The notes below the pieces were generated by a model. That model saw only the letters and a list, made by a program, of their open reading frames with translations, did no database searches and was not told the DNA's origin. The position numbers were made by a program, and so were the translations under genes. Below are positions 35,936 to 44,834 of a DNA stretch of 64,000 bases, one piece after another (position 1 is the first letter of the stretch; every line of letters starts with the position of its first letter). The DNA is from JACPPO01 sp965262505. Its GTDB lineage: Bacteria; Acidobacteriota; Vicinamibacteria; Vicinamibacterales; UBA2999. The stretch spans positions 1,240,001 to 1,304,000 of the forward strand of contig CBDHFM010000030.1 of the NCBI GenBank assembly GCA_965262505.1, given 5' to 3'.

Positions 35936-37925
35936 GTCATGGAGCTGCGCATGGCGACCATCTCCCGCTGACATTCTTCGCTGACAGCGACGGTGATGGC
36001 GCAGGTGCAGGTGAAGCGCAGTCCGGTTGTCTTGTGCCTGACGGATTCGTGGAAAACGACACTGACGCCTTCCCGAATGACCCGACGGAAACCACTGACG
36101 CCGACGGGGATGGGGCTGGCAGCAACGCCGACGCCGATGACAACGACCCGACTGTGTTCCCCGGCGCACCGGAAATCTGCGGCGACGGGATTGACAACAA
36201 CCAGAACGGCCTAGTGGATGAGGAGTGTGATGTCCCTGTTGCCTCTTGTCCATGTTGGACCGCTGAGGAGCTCGCGAGTGTGGACGGGATCCTCCCGAGC
36301 GGGGATCCGGGCGTGTTATTTTGCAGCGCCCAACCACCAACACCCTTCGGAGATTTGCTACAAGAAAACAGTTTTCTTGGTCCTGGTACACCCATTCCCA
36401 GTCCCGACCAGATGCAGCAAGTGCGCACGCTCGTCATCACTGGTTCTGGTGATCGTATCTGCCAGTATACGGTGGACGGAGGGGGGGGATGTCCCGGTCG
36501 CTGTTGAAACTCGGCGGCGACTCGGGTGACATTCTAAGCGACGTGCTGCGCCTCCCTGGAGTCTCCGAGGCCGAGACGGTGATCTCGGGCGCGGAGGGCC
36601 GCGACGAGCTGCGGCATATCCGCATGTCCCTTCAGGCGCCGGAACCCTTTGGCTGCTTCGAGCACACCCGCGGCGACCCAGCGCAGCATCATCTGGCCGC
36701 CCCGCCAGCGCTTGACGTTGCGTTTGACGTGGCGGGTCCGGCTGATGAGGCTCTCGGCGGCGTTGGTGGTGGCCAGCGAGCGCTGGAGACGGGGAGCGAG
36801 GCCGAGCGTGAGCACGGTCACGGTCTCTTCGAGCCCTTCCCGCACACTGGCCGCCGCGCACGGATGTTCCCGGTCGAGGCGGAGTCCTTTCCAATCCAGA
36901 AATGAGCCTGAAGCGGATCGATGAGCCGGACATGTCAGGCAGCCGGGTCAATAGACCGGAATAGCCGTGCGCGTGCCTCGTGCAGGGCGCGCGCGGCATC
37001 ATTGTCGCTCAGGGCGAAGGCGACGGCGTCGAGCTATTGGAAGGTGGTCCCCGGGGTGAGGTAGACGGCGGCCTCGGGGAGCGACTTGAGCTTCTCATAG
37101 GGCGTCATGATGTCGGCGTCGCGGTAGCGCTTGCGGCGGCGGCCCTTGGCGTCGACGGTCTCGGAGGGGAAGAAGCAGGGCCGGTGGAAGTTGAGATAGG
37201 GCGAGAGGACGTTCTGGGTGAAGTCGTTGACGCGTTGGGCGTGGCGGCTGGGGATGTGGCCGTAGCCGAGGTGCTTGCGGACGACCGAGCCGTTCTTGCT
37301 CTCGACGAGGGCGTTGTCGTTGGTGTGTCGGGCTCGGGACTTGGTGAACTCGTCGATGTGGAGGGCTTCGAGCAGCGCGGCGACGGTGCGGTTGACGTAT
37401 TCCGAGCCGTTGTCGGAGTGAAAGCCGTGGAGGGTGAAGGGGAAGGCTCGGAGCAGGGCGCTGAGGACCGGCGCCAGGCACGCGGCATGGAGGTGCTCGA
37501 CCGAGCCGATGAACTGGAACTGGGTGACCTCGTCCACCAAGTTCACGTGGTACAGGCCTTTCAGGTCATCCAGATCGGCTTGGTGGACGGAATCGACCCG
37601 GACATAGCCGGGGCGCCCGAACGGCGTCGGCCGACGGCGCTCGCCAATGGCGACCTGGACTGGGCGCGTCCGGGTGGAGGTGGTTCCGCGGCGCCGTTGA
37701 TACGTGGTCGAGTGCCGCAGGTTGTAGAGGTGGCCGGTGGAGATGCCGGCCAGGCGTTCGAACCGGCGGTCGCCAAAGCGATGGTAGGCGCGCGCACAGA
37801 GCTTGCGCGTGGCCGGCCCGGACAAGGTGCCGTGGAGCCGGTCGAGCTCGGCGAGAAGCCCGATGTCGATGCTCGTGTAGCGGCGGGGGAACGGCCGTCG
37901 GGGCGCCCCGCGGCGGTCGGCGATG

Positions 37926-39253
37926 AGCCTGTCAGTAATTTTGTGTTTGTGAGCCATGCTGACTCCCGAAAGGGGAAGGAGCGAGTATGGCGAAGGAGAA
38001 GCAAGAGACCAGGTTTAGCGCCGAGCTGCTGGATGAACTACTGGAGGGGCAAGACGCCGCGACGGTGTTGCGCTCCGACGGACTGGTAGGGGATCTGAAG
38101 AGGGCGTTGGCCGAACGGATGCTGAACGCCGAGATGGACGTGCATCTCGGTGGGGAGACCGAGCAGGACGGCGGCAACCATCGAAACGGCTCGAGCCGGA
38201 AGACGGTACTCAGCGACGACGGCGAGCTGGTGCTGTCGATTCCCCGAGACCGACACGGCCGCTTCGATCCCGCCCTGATCCGGAAGTATCAACGAAGATT
38301 TCCGGGGTTCGACGACAAGATCGTCGCGTTGTATGCCCGGGGGATGAGCACGCGCGACATCCAGGCGCATGTCGGCGAGCTCTACGGCATCGCGATTTCG
38401 CCGGACCTCGTTTCGGTGGTGACGGATTCGGTCATCGACGAAGTTCGAGCGTGGCAGGCGCGGCCGCTGGAGTCGACCTACGCGATCGTGTACTTCGATG
38501 CGCTGCGGGTCAAGATCCGTGACGAGGGCCTGGTACGCAACAAGGCCGTATACCTGGCCATCGGCGTGCGGTGTTCCGGGCACAAGGACATCCTCGGCCT
38601 GTGGATCGAGCAGACCGAAGGCGCCAAGTTCTGGCTGCGCGTGATGAACGACCTCAAGGCCCGCGGAGTGCAGGATATTCTGCTCGCCGTCGTTGATGGG
38701 CTGCAGGGATTTCCCGACGCGATCACCGCCGTGTTCCCGGACACGATCGTGCAGACCTGCATCGTGCACCTGATCCGGAATTCGATCCGCCTGGCGGCCT
38801 GGAAGGACCGCAAGCCCTTGGTTCAGGCTCTGAAGCCGGTCTACCAGGCCGACGATGCCGCGACGGCCGAACAGGCGCTGGGCGCATTCGAAGGCGGCGA
38901 GTGGGGACGGCGTTTCCCGACCGTGGTCCAGAGCTGGCAGCGCCACTGGGACCGGATCATTCCGTTCTTCGCTTTCCCCGCGGCCGTGCGGAAGATCGTG
39001 TACACGACGAACGCGATCGAGAGCCTGCACAGCGGCGTGCGCAAGAGCATCCGGAACAAAGGGCATTTCCCGAGCGACGAGGCCGCCACGAAACTCATCT
39101 GGCTGGCCTTGCGCCATCTCACGGCGAAGTGGAAGAATCCCCCGGTCGCCTGGGCGGCGGCCAGGGTACAATTCGCGATTCAGTTCGGCGATCGATTCAG
39201 GCTGGGGGACTAACTAACGGCAATAGCTCACACACAAAATTTCTGACACCCCC
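37926..39253. mobile_element. IS256-family element (innermost, 1328 bp)
   Basis: Ends share TGTCAG(T/A)AATTTTGTGT in inverted orientation; 9-bp target duplication TCGGCGATG at 37917-37925 and 39254-39262. Different IS256 branch from the 1433-bp copies. The only intact element of the nest, therefore the youngest insertion. Confidence 0.92.
37987..39213 (+). CDS. IS256-family transposase (innermost element)
   Basis: 408 residues. VLSDDGELVLSIPRDRHGRF, FDDKIVALYARGMSTRDIQA, catalytic IVYFDALRVKIRDEG, AVVDGLQGFPDAITAVFP, CIVHLIRNSI and TTNAIESLHSGVRKSIRNKG. Full length and intact. GGAAGGAGC lies just upstream of the ATG. Confidence 0.95.
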   Translation: MAKEKQETRFSAELLDELLEGQDAATVLRSDGLVGDLKRALAERMLNAEMDVHLGGETEQDGGNHRNGSSRKTVLSDDGELVLSIPRDRHGRFDPALIRKYQRRFPGFDDKIVALYARGMSTRDIQAHVGELYGIAISPDLVSVVTDSVIDEVRAWQARPLESTYAIVYFDALRVKIRDEGLVRNKAVYLAIGVRCSGHKDILGLWIEQTEGAKFWLRVMNDLKARGVQDILLAVVDGLQGFPDAITAVFPDTIVQTCIVHLIRNSIRLAAWKDRKPLVQALKPVYQADDAATAEQALGAFEGGEWGRRFPTVVQSWQRHWDRIIPFFAFPAAVRKIVYTTNAIESLHSGVRKSIRNKGHFPSDEAATKLIWLALRHLTAKWKNPPVAWAAARVQFAIQFGDRFRLGD

Positions 39254-40929
39254 TCGGCGATGCTCCCGGTGACCCGATGCTGGGCCAACAACCGGGTGAG
39301 TTGGGCGCGCGACAGCCCGGTCACCTTGGCCAGAAAACATCGGAGCAGACCCTTCTCAGCCTTCCCTTGGTGGACATAGTCGAACCGGCCCAGGGTCTGC
39401 TCGATGAACCCATAGGCCGCAGCTCGAGTCGCCACGACCAGGTCGACCTCCTGGTTGCCCTCAAGGAACTCCCGAACGTGCTGCAAGGTCCGTAGCCGGT
39501 CGGTGTGGAGCGTCACGATCATCCTCCGATGATCCACGACCCAGCTCCCCTTCAGGCTCATGTGTCGTTGGAAACAATCCCCCCTTCAGGCTCATGTCTC
39601 ATTGGAAGAGACTGCGGCGGGCGAGGTTCCGTAGCAACCGCATCGCGGTCTTCACGTCCTCGTGCTGATAGGCCCGCCGCAGGATGGCCTGCACCCAGGG
39701 CCGCTGGCGCGCCGGTAAATGGTCGAGGATGTTGCGGGTCTTGTGGACTTGGCAGCGCTGCACCACGGCGGCGCGGCCGAACACCGCAGTCACCGCCGCC
39801 CGCAGCGCCTTCGACCCATCGAGCATCACCAGCACACTCCGATCGGTGCGCAGGCCACGGCTCTGGAGGTTGGCCAGCAGGCTCTGACAGACGGTCGCGT
39901 TCTCCGTCGAGCCTTCCCAGAGCCCGAGGGCGTGCTTCGTGCCGTCGGCGCCGACCCCCAAGGCGACGACCAGACAGTGCTCGCCGATGTGGACACCGTC
40001 GAGGACGAGGCCGACCAGATCCAGGTTCTCGAGGGGCGTCGCCTGCCACGCGGCCAGTTGCGCGGCGGTCTTGGCGACAAACCGGCGGCTGACGGCGCTC
40101 TTACTCACGCTACGGCTGGGGACGTCGGCCGGGAGCGGCTCCAGACTCCGAGCATAGCCCCGGGTGCTGACACCGACCAACAGCTGCTCGACAGTGCGGC
40201 GCCGCAGGGGATCGGTCTGGGCCATCGTCTGGAAAGTCGGCAGCGGTACTTCCTGGCGGGCCGCGCGGACCCGGGGACGCCGGATTGCCATCTTGCGCCC
40301 GCCGAGGACGACCTCACTGGCCACCGTCCCGGCCCGGGCCGCCGTACGGTCGGCCTGGTGCGCGTACCGCGGGCCACAGATCGCGGTCCGATCGTCTTCG
40401 AGCATGGCGTCCAAGACCTGTAACCCTGACCGCACCGCGAGCTCGAACAGCTCCGCCTCGGTATCGATCAGCAGCTCGACGAGGGGCAGGCGACGCGGGG
40501 GCGGAGATTCAACACCAGCGGCGGGACGGACTGTGCGAGACTTCTTCATGGCGGCTCCTTTGCTGTGAGGCGTGTCGCCTCGGGTTGCCCACCACTCGTG
40601 TATCACGAGCAGTGAGGAGCCGCCGCGTCAATTTTCAACAGTCAGTGGGACATCCCCAGGAGGGGCTCCCCTCAGGGATTTCAGGACTAGCGGCAGCCTT
40701 ACTGGGGACCAATTTGAGGCGTGCAGAGCGCAGGTTGTGCAGGCGCGAGAGGCATTTGAGGTAGCGGGATCGTGTCATCAGTTTACGAACTAGGGCCGAC
40801 GCTAACGCCGGTCGCGGATTAGGAGCAGTGAAGGCCGACCTCGTCCCAAGTGAGGTCGGCCCCGCACAAGGGCGGCTCGGTGTTCGCTCAAGAAACAAGT
40901 GATTGGTGGACCAGAGGGAGGACGTGGGG

Positions 40930-40971
40930 TCAGTCCGTCGGCACCAGCCGCCGCAGTTCCTCGAACCAGTT
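40930..40971 (-). repeat. Kinase C-terminus remnant 6
   Basis: Minus strand NWFEELRRLVPTD and stop, 6 bases after the stop of the SnoaL-like fragment on the same strand. Confidence 0.6.
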
Positions 40972-40977
40972 CCGCCG

Positions 40978-41124
40978 CTAGTTGGTTGGTGGGACCGCCG
41001 TAAGTTCCATGCCAAGCTGTGACATTAGATTCACGTTGTCATCCACGGACCAAGCCTCTGTGAGAACCCCATCGACTATAGTGGCAACGAAGATACCGGT
41101 GTAGTTGATCTCGCTCTGGCCCAG
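40978..41124 (-). pseudogene. SnoaL-like / ester-cyclase fold protein, C-terminal fragment
   Basis: Reads LGQSEINYTGIFVATIVDGV, LTEAWSVDDNVNLMSQLGME, LTAVPPTN and TAG: the G(I/x)xxxxxDG(K/x)(I/L)xExWxxxDxxxLxxQLG pattern that ends SnoaL-like polyketide-cyclase-fold proteins. The N-terminal two thirds are missing. Followed at once by kinase-tail remnant 6. Confidence 0.65.
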
Positions 41125-41177
41125 CCTTTCCTGTGAAGCTTGACCGCGTTCGCTCGGCCGCTATACGCTGTCGCGCC

Positions 41178-41492
41178 GTGTCATTTTCAAGCAGTGCTGC
41201 GGAAGTGCTCGATCGCGCCGAGGCGTCGCTGAGGGCGTTGATGAGTGACGCTCGCGAAGCGAAGACGGACGACGAGGTCTCGGCGGTCACCGCCTTGGCG
41301 AAGTCGGTCGCGGCCATCCGGACAGGCCGGCCAGAGCGGCGAATAAGTCGGGACCGTCGAACGGGGGAGGTCCGCCGGAAGGAACACCGCGGCCGGCCAG
41401 GCGGCATCGAGGGCCGTAAAGTCGAACGGCGTGCGCGTCGCGACCGGCGTGATCCAGCGCCGGCGCTCCGGCACAACTTCGCCTCGGCGTGA
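41178..41492 (+). CDS. Hypothetical protein, doubtful
   Basis: GTG at 41178: VSFSSSAAEVLDRAEASLRA then LMSDAREAKTDDEVSAVTAL, a plausible helical N-terminus of a small acidobacterial protein. After about 40 residues it becomes Arg-rich and looks non-coding, so a frameshift or truncation near 41320 is likely. Confidence 0.3.
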   Translation: MSFSSSAAEVLDRAEASLRALMSDAREAKTDDEVSAVTALAKSVAAIRTGRPERRISRDRRTGEVRRKEHRGRPGGIEGRKVERRARRDRRDPAPALRHNFASA

Positions 41493-41620
41493 AACGTCTA
41501 ACGGTCTTCGCTTCCCCGTAAGTGACTGAGCGGCGCGAGGCGAAGGCCACACCAGCAAGGGGTGTTTCGCCGCCCAGGGTCGCATAATTATTAAGGGAAT
41601 TACCCACTTGACGATCCCAA
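41493..41620. other. Short intergenic region
   Basis: No gene. An AT-rich ATAATTATTAAGG patch near 41585-41597 stands out just beyond the nuclease 3' end. Confidence 0.3.
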
Positions 41621-42070
41621 TCAGAGCCGACCACGGCTCGCGAACCGCGAGAACTCGCCTTGATCGAACACGTGCAGGAGGCGGTTCTTTCCGGCCTGAT
41701 TGATGAGCCACTGCCGCGCACCGTTTGAGTAGCCACCACCGTCGAGGATGATGACCGTATCGAACTGATTCTGGGCAATCGATAGCACTTCAAACGGGTA
41801 CTTCTCTTCGACGCTCCCGCTCGACGCCTGCCACTTGCACTGAACCGTCAGACACTCAGGATAGAGGCGCGGATGATACAGGATGGTATCGATGCGACGC
41901 TTCTTGCCGTAGATGTCTTTCCCGATCTCGCACTGGCGCGTGTAAATGGGTTGTTCCAACTCACGGGCCGGAAAAAACCGGATCGGCGGAACGAAGAGAT
42001 AGCCGCGCTCATTCAGCACGTCCGAGAGGAAGTCTTCGAGCCGACGTCCTGATCGGTTGGCGTCAATCAT
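41621..42070 (-). CDS. PD-(D/E)XK nuclease superfamily protein
   Basis: 149 residues from the ATG at 42070. NRSGRRLEDFLSDVLNERGY is the N-terminal signature of the PDDEXK_11 family; the active site is RIDTILYHP (D) followed by ECLTVQCKWQ, where Lys follows at the usual spacing. Later QWLINQAGKNRLLHVFDQGE completes the fold. Such proteins are restriction-type DNA endonucleases or repair-like nucleases. The gene begins one base from the end of an IS3 element, so its promoter and any upstream partner (for example a methyltransferase) have been cut off. A few N-terminal residues may be missing. Confidence 0.65.
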   Translation of the reverse strand: MIDANRSGRRLEDFLSDVLNERGYLFVPPIRFFPARELEQPIYTRQCEIGKDIYGKKRRIDTILYHPRLYPECLTVQCKWQASSGSVEEKYPFEVLSIAQNQFDTVIILDGGGYSNGARQWLINQAGKNRLLHVFDQGEFSRFASRGRL

Positions 42071-42213
42071 GTGGGCTTGATCCGATCTCGTGGACACGTT
42101 CTGAAAGGTGGATACGATGTCCCGAATGGCAGCAACCACACGTCGGCGGTCACGCCGGCAATTCAGTGACGAGTTCCGGGCTGGTGACCTGCCGGCTTTC
42201 TTCGGACCAGTGA

Positions 42214-43137
42214 TTACTGGAGAACAGCGCCAGTTGAAGTTCGTCGTGCGTCTCCGTGTTCTTCCTGGTCAGCGCGAGCCGGCATTGCCGACGAGCGCCC
42301 TCCGTCATCCGAGCCAGCCCTGAGCTGCGCCTTGAACTCGGCTGGCGTCAGATAGCCAAGGCTTGAGTGCGGCCGCACCTCGTTGTAGTGCTGTCGCCAC
42401 TGCTCGATCCCGACCTTCGCGTCCATGCGGTTCCGAAACCACTGGAGGCTCAGGAACTCGTCGCGGAACTTCCCGTTGAACGATTCGTCGGTGGCATTCT
42501 GCCACGGCTTCCCCGGGTCGATCAGCGCCGTGTCAATGCCCGCGTCACCGAGCCAGCGCAAGATGGCGGTGGCCACGAACTCCGGTCCGTTGTCCGACCG
42601 CAGGTGCCGCGGGGCGCCGTGCACGCTGACCAGCTGGGCGAGCACCTCGATCACGCGCCCAGAGCGGATGCCGCCGGCCACGTCAATCGCCAGACATTCG
42701 CGGGTCCACTCGTCGACGATCGTCAGGCATTTGAGCGTCTGCCGATTCGCACAGGTGTCGAACACGAAGTCGTACGCCCACACGTGGTTCCGGGCGGTCG
42801 GCGGCAGCGGCCGGGGCCGTCCCGTGGCCACCCGGCGCCGGGGGCGCCGCCGCGGGACCTGCAACCCCGCCTGGCGCCAGAGCCGATGCGTGCGATCGGG
42901 GCTCATCACGTGCCCCTCTCGTCTCAGGAAGATCCGGATCCGGCGATACCCATAGCGGGGATACTGGGCCGCCAAGCGGCGCATCGCGGTCAGAGCGGGG
43001 GCATCCCGCACCGCCAGCCGCGACTGATAGCCCAAGGTCGACCGCGCCACCGAGAGTACGGCGCACGCGCGGCGGTCGGACAGACCGCGTGATCGGGTAT
43101 ACGCGACCTGCTGCCGGCGCACGCGTGCGCCTACCAT
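42214..43137 (-). CDS. IS3-family OrfB transposase (inner element)
   Basis: 307 residues of the IS407/IS51 group: LSDRRACAVLSVARSTLGYQ, YPRYGYRRIRIFLRREG, catalytic HVWAYDFVFDTC (D), HLRSDNGPEFVA (D) and NATDESFNGKFRDEFL (E), ending with RPHSSLGYLTPAEF. Overlaps OrfA in a run of seven A. Confidence 0.93.
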   Translation of the reverse strand: MVGARVRRQQVAYTRSRGLSDRRACAVLSVARSTLGYQSRLAVRDAPALTAMRRLAAQYPRYGYRRIRIFLRREGHVMSPDRTHRLWRQAGLQVPRRRPRRRVATGRPRPLPPTARNHVWAYDFVFDTCANRQTLKCLTIVDEWTRECLAIDVAGGIRSGRVIEVLAQLVSVHGAPRHLRSDNGPEFVATAILRWLGDAGIDTALIDPGKPWQNATDESFNGKFRDEFLSLQWFRNRMDAKVGIEQWRQHYNEVRPHSSLGYLTPAEFKAQLRAGSDDGGRSSAMPARADQEEHGDARRTSTGAVLQ

Positions 43138-43394
43138 TTTTTTCGCGTGATCTCCTTGAGGACGTCGATCTCCAGGTCCCGGTCCGCCACCATCTTCTTC
43201 AGGCGGCCGTTCTCCTGCTCGAGCTGGCGCAAGCGCTTGACGTCGGACGGTTCCAAGCTGCCAAAGTGCTTCCGCCAGCTGTAGATCGTCTGGCCGCTGA
43301 CACCGTGCTTCTTCGCCACGTCCGGGACCGGTTTCGTGTCGGCCTCCCGCAGGATCGTGACCATTTGCTCGTCCGTGAACCGGGTCTTCTTCAT
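43131..43394 (-). CDS. IS3-family OrfA (inner element)
   Basis: 87 residues from the ATG at 43394 (GAGGGAG upstream): MKKTRFTDEQMVTILREADT, KKHGVSGQTIYSWRKHFG (helix-turn-helix) and a leucine-zipper-like QLEQENGRLKKMVADRDLEI. Ends in the A7 slip sequence where OrfB begins. Confidence 0.92.
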   Translation of the reverse strand: MKKTRFTDEQMVTILREADTKPVPDVAKKHGVSGQTIYSWRKHFGSLEPSDVKRLRQLEQENGRLKKMVADRDLEIDVLKEITRKKW

Positions 43395-43683
43395 GGCTCC
43401 CTCACTTTCCGAGGGCGCCATTCTCTCAAGCGTCAGCTGGTCCGAAAAATGGCAGGCAGGTCACTGGGGCGGTCCGGCTGGTGTTGGAAGAGGGGAAGAC
43501 GGTCGGCGCCGTCGCCCGCGAGTTGGATCTTACCGAATCGGCCTTGCGGCAATGGGTCGAGCGGGCGCGCGCCGACCGCAGCGGGGGCCGTACCGGTCTG
43601 ACGACCGCCGAGCGGGAGGAGCTGGCTCGGCTGCGCAAGGAGAATCGCATCCTCGCCGAGGAGCGCGACATCTTAAAAAAAGC

Positions 43684-44565
43684 GACGGCCTTCTTCGCGA
43701 AGCAGAGCCGGGAAGATTTCGGTTCATTGCCGTGGAGAAGGCCAGGCACACCGTCATCATTCTGTGCCGGTGTCTCGCGGTCACACGCAGCGGGTTCTAC
43801 GCGTGGCAACGACGCCCGGAATCGGCACGATCACGAGACGACCGGCGGGTGAAGGTCCTCGTCCAAGCGTCCGTTGACGCGAGCAAACAGCGCTATGGCA
43901 GCCCGCGCATTCACGAAGACCTGATCGAGCAGGACGAGCAGGTGAGTCGCAAACGGGTCGTCCGGCTGATGCAGGAAGAAGGCCTGGTCGCACGGGCCCG
44001 GAAGCGTGACAACGTAACCACCATGAGCGATCACGACCAGCCGGTCGCGGCGAATCTGCTCGACCGCCAGTTCGAGGCGGACGCCCCGAATCAGCGGTGG
44101 GTCGGCGACACGACCGAGTTCGTCATCGGCAGCAGCGGTAACCTGTACCTCGCGGCGGTCTTGGATCTGTGCTCGCGGTTCATCGTGGGGTGGGCCGTCA
44201 GCGCGGTGAACGACCGGCACGTGACCATCAAGGCCTTGGAGATGGCGCTCAAGCGCCGGTGCCCGGACATCGGCCTCCTCCATCATTCCGATCAGGGTTG
44301 TACGTACGCAAGCGAGGATTCTCAGGACCTCCTCGAGGCGCGTGGCATCGTCTGCAGCATGAGCCGACGTGGCAACTGCTGGGACAATGCCGTCATGGAG
44401 AGCTTCTTCTCGACCGTCAAGAGCGAGCGCGGCGAACACGTCGACAGTCACGGCGACGCGAAGATGGAGTTGTTCGATTACATCGACGTGTTCTATCACC
44501 AGCGACGTCGCCACTCGACGCTCGGCCAGATCAGTCCGGCCGCCTTCGAACGGCAGGCGGCGTAG
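43684..44565 (+). CDS. IS3-family OrfB transposase (outer element)
   Basis: About 290 residues: RYGSPRIHEDLIEQDEQVSR, RVVRLMQEEGLVARARKR, catalytic RWVGDTTEFVIGSSGN (D), HHSDQGCTYASED (D) and CWDNAVMESFFSTVKSE (E), ending HQRRRHSTLGQISPAAFE. No own start; reached from OrfA by frameshift at the A7 run. OrfB itself is intact but lacks a working OrfA. Confidence 0.88.
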   Translation, partial: DGLLREAEPGRFRFIAVEKARHTVIILCRCLAVTRSGFYAWQRRPESARSRDDRRVKVLVQASVDASKQRYGSPRIHEDLIEQDEQVSRKRVVRLMQEEGLVARARKRDNVTTMSDHDQPVAANLLDRQFEADAPNQRWVGDTTEFVIGSSGNLYLAAVLDLCSRFIVGWAVSAVNDRHVTIKALEMALKRRCPDIGLLHHSDQGCTYASEDSQDLLEARGIVCSMSRRGNCWDNAVMESFFSTVKSERGEHVDSHGDAKMELFDYIDVFYHQRRRHSTLGQISPAAFERQAA

Positions 44566-44617
44566 GGCATGGACGCTGCCATCCCTGCGGACGCACAGAA
44601 CGCGCCCACAGGGATTT

Positions 44618-44646
44618 GGAAATCTCGCACAGAACGCGAGATTCCC
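44618..44646. repeat. Hairpin module in IS 3' region (copy 2)
   Basis: GGAAATCTCGC, loop ACAGAAC, GCGAGATTCCC, then CACAGCGCCC as at 6204-6240. Confidence 0.5.
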
Positions 44647-44834
44647 ACAGCGCCCCCACCCATCATCGTTGTTGTGAACGAACGAAAGAACAACGGAGAC
44701 TCAAACAGCGTAGCTAAACCGTCCACCGAATCGGATCAGGCCCACCCGGACGTGAAAAGGGCAAGGGGTTCAAGCTTCTTGCCCGGCGGGCCCGGCCGGC
44801 TCAACTCGACGGTGATCCGGTCGATAAGGTGGAC

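Larger units (their letters stand above)
37034..39561 (-). pseudogene. Integrase-type transposase of the middle element, split
   Basis: N-terminal part 39254-39561 (MSLKGSWVVDHRRMIVTLHT; TGLSRAQLTRLLAQHRVTGS) and C-terminal part 37034-37925 (RRGAPRRPFPRRYTSIDIGL; YVRVDSVHQADLDDLKGLYH; HSDNGSEYVN; NDNALVESKNGSVVRKHLGY). Excision of 37926-39253 plus one TCGGCGATG restores VTGSIADRRGAPRRPF in frame. D-D-E residues are all on the C-terminal part. Confidence 0.88.
36883..39613. mobile_element. DDE-integrase insertion sequence (middle level), itself interrupted
   Basis: Inverted ends AGTC(C/T)(T/C)TTCCAAT with an inner shared ATGAGCCTGAAG; 4-bp flanking repeat GCGG (36879-36882, 39614-39617). About 1394 bp once the inner element and one target copy are removed. 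The right end carries a second tandem copy of the TTCAGGCTCATGTxTC motif (39551-39597). Confidence 0.82.
36534..40549 (-). pseudogene. IS256-family transposase, split
   Basis: N-terminal part 39618-40549 (MKKSRTVRPAAGVESPPPRR to MRLLRNLAR) and C-terminal part 36534-36882 (RLDREHPCAAASVREGLEET to the end, with TTNAAESLISRTRHV). Removing the inserted element with one copy of its 4-bp target GCGG gives NLARRLDREHP in frame, matching TLATRLDEVYP of the intact paralogue. Catalytic D residues (LVLDGVHIGEH, VMLDGSKALRA) are in the N-terminal part. Confidence 0.88.
36485..40657. mobile_element. IS256-family element (outer), itself interrupted
   Basis: Ends GGGGATGTCCCGG... and ...GGGACATCCCC as in the 1433-bp IS256 copies, flanked by GGAGGGG on both sides. 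Interrupted by the element 36883-39613. Diverged from copies 1 and 2 throughout, so it is an older relative. Confidence 0.9.
35969..40793 (+). pseudogene. Calcium-binding repeat (MopE/thrombospondin-3-like) protein, split by nested transposons
   Basis: Two exon-like pieces. 35969-36484 reads FFADSDGDGAGAGEAQSGC, DTDAFPNDPTETTDADGDGA, DADDNDPTVFPGAPEICGDG, IDNNQNGLVDEECD, then CPCWTAEELASVDG and ICQYTVDGG. 40658-40793 continues GAPLRDFRTSGSLTGDQFEA, CRAQVVQAREAFEVAGSCHQ, FTN and TAG. The DxDxDG calcium-binding and ICGDGIDNNxxGLVDE repeats are typical of secreted MopE-like proteins. The 5' end is missing at the junction with the glutaminase fragment. The interruption 36485-40657 is a transposon carrying two more transposons; excision restores the frame. 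Confidence 0.8.
42185..43463. mobile_element. IS3-family element (inner, IS407-like, 1279 bp)
   Basis: Inverted ends TGACCTGCC...; inner shared TTCGGACCAG; 4-bp target duplication CTGG (42181-42184, 43464-43467). Encodes OrfA and OrfB on the minus strand, both intact. Confidence 0.92.
42118..43852 (+). pseudogene. IS3 OrfA (outer element), split
   Basis: 42118-42184 encodes ATTRRRSRRQFSDEFRAG and 43464-43852 continues AVRLVLEEGKTVGAVARELD, LTESALRQWVERARADRSGG and the coiled helix ELARLRKENRILAEERDILK. Removing the inserted IS3 with one CTGG restores DEFRAGAVRLVLEEG exactly. The TTAAAAAAAGC run near 43673-43681 is the expected frameshift site to OrfB. Confidence 0.88.
42072..44744. mobile_element. 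IS3-family element (outer), interrupted by a second IS3
   Basis: Inverted ends TGGGC(T/C)TGATCCGAT with an inner GTGGAC. Interrupted by 42185-43463 within OrfA. No target duplication seen, so the exact ends may be off by a few bases. Confidence 0.8.

Noticed and set aside
36034..36507. Stand-alone small gene ending in ...GGGGCPGRC
   Set aside because: The last codons are the IS256 end; the true continuation is at 40658-40793.
41039..41476. Minus-strand open frames over 41039-41793
   Set aside because: No family signal; partly antisense to the doubtful ORF at 41178 and overlapping the nuclease in a wrong frame.
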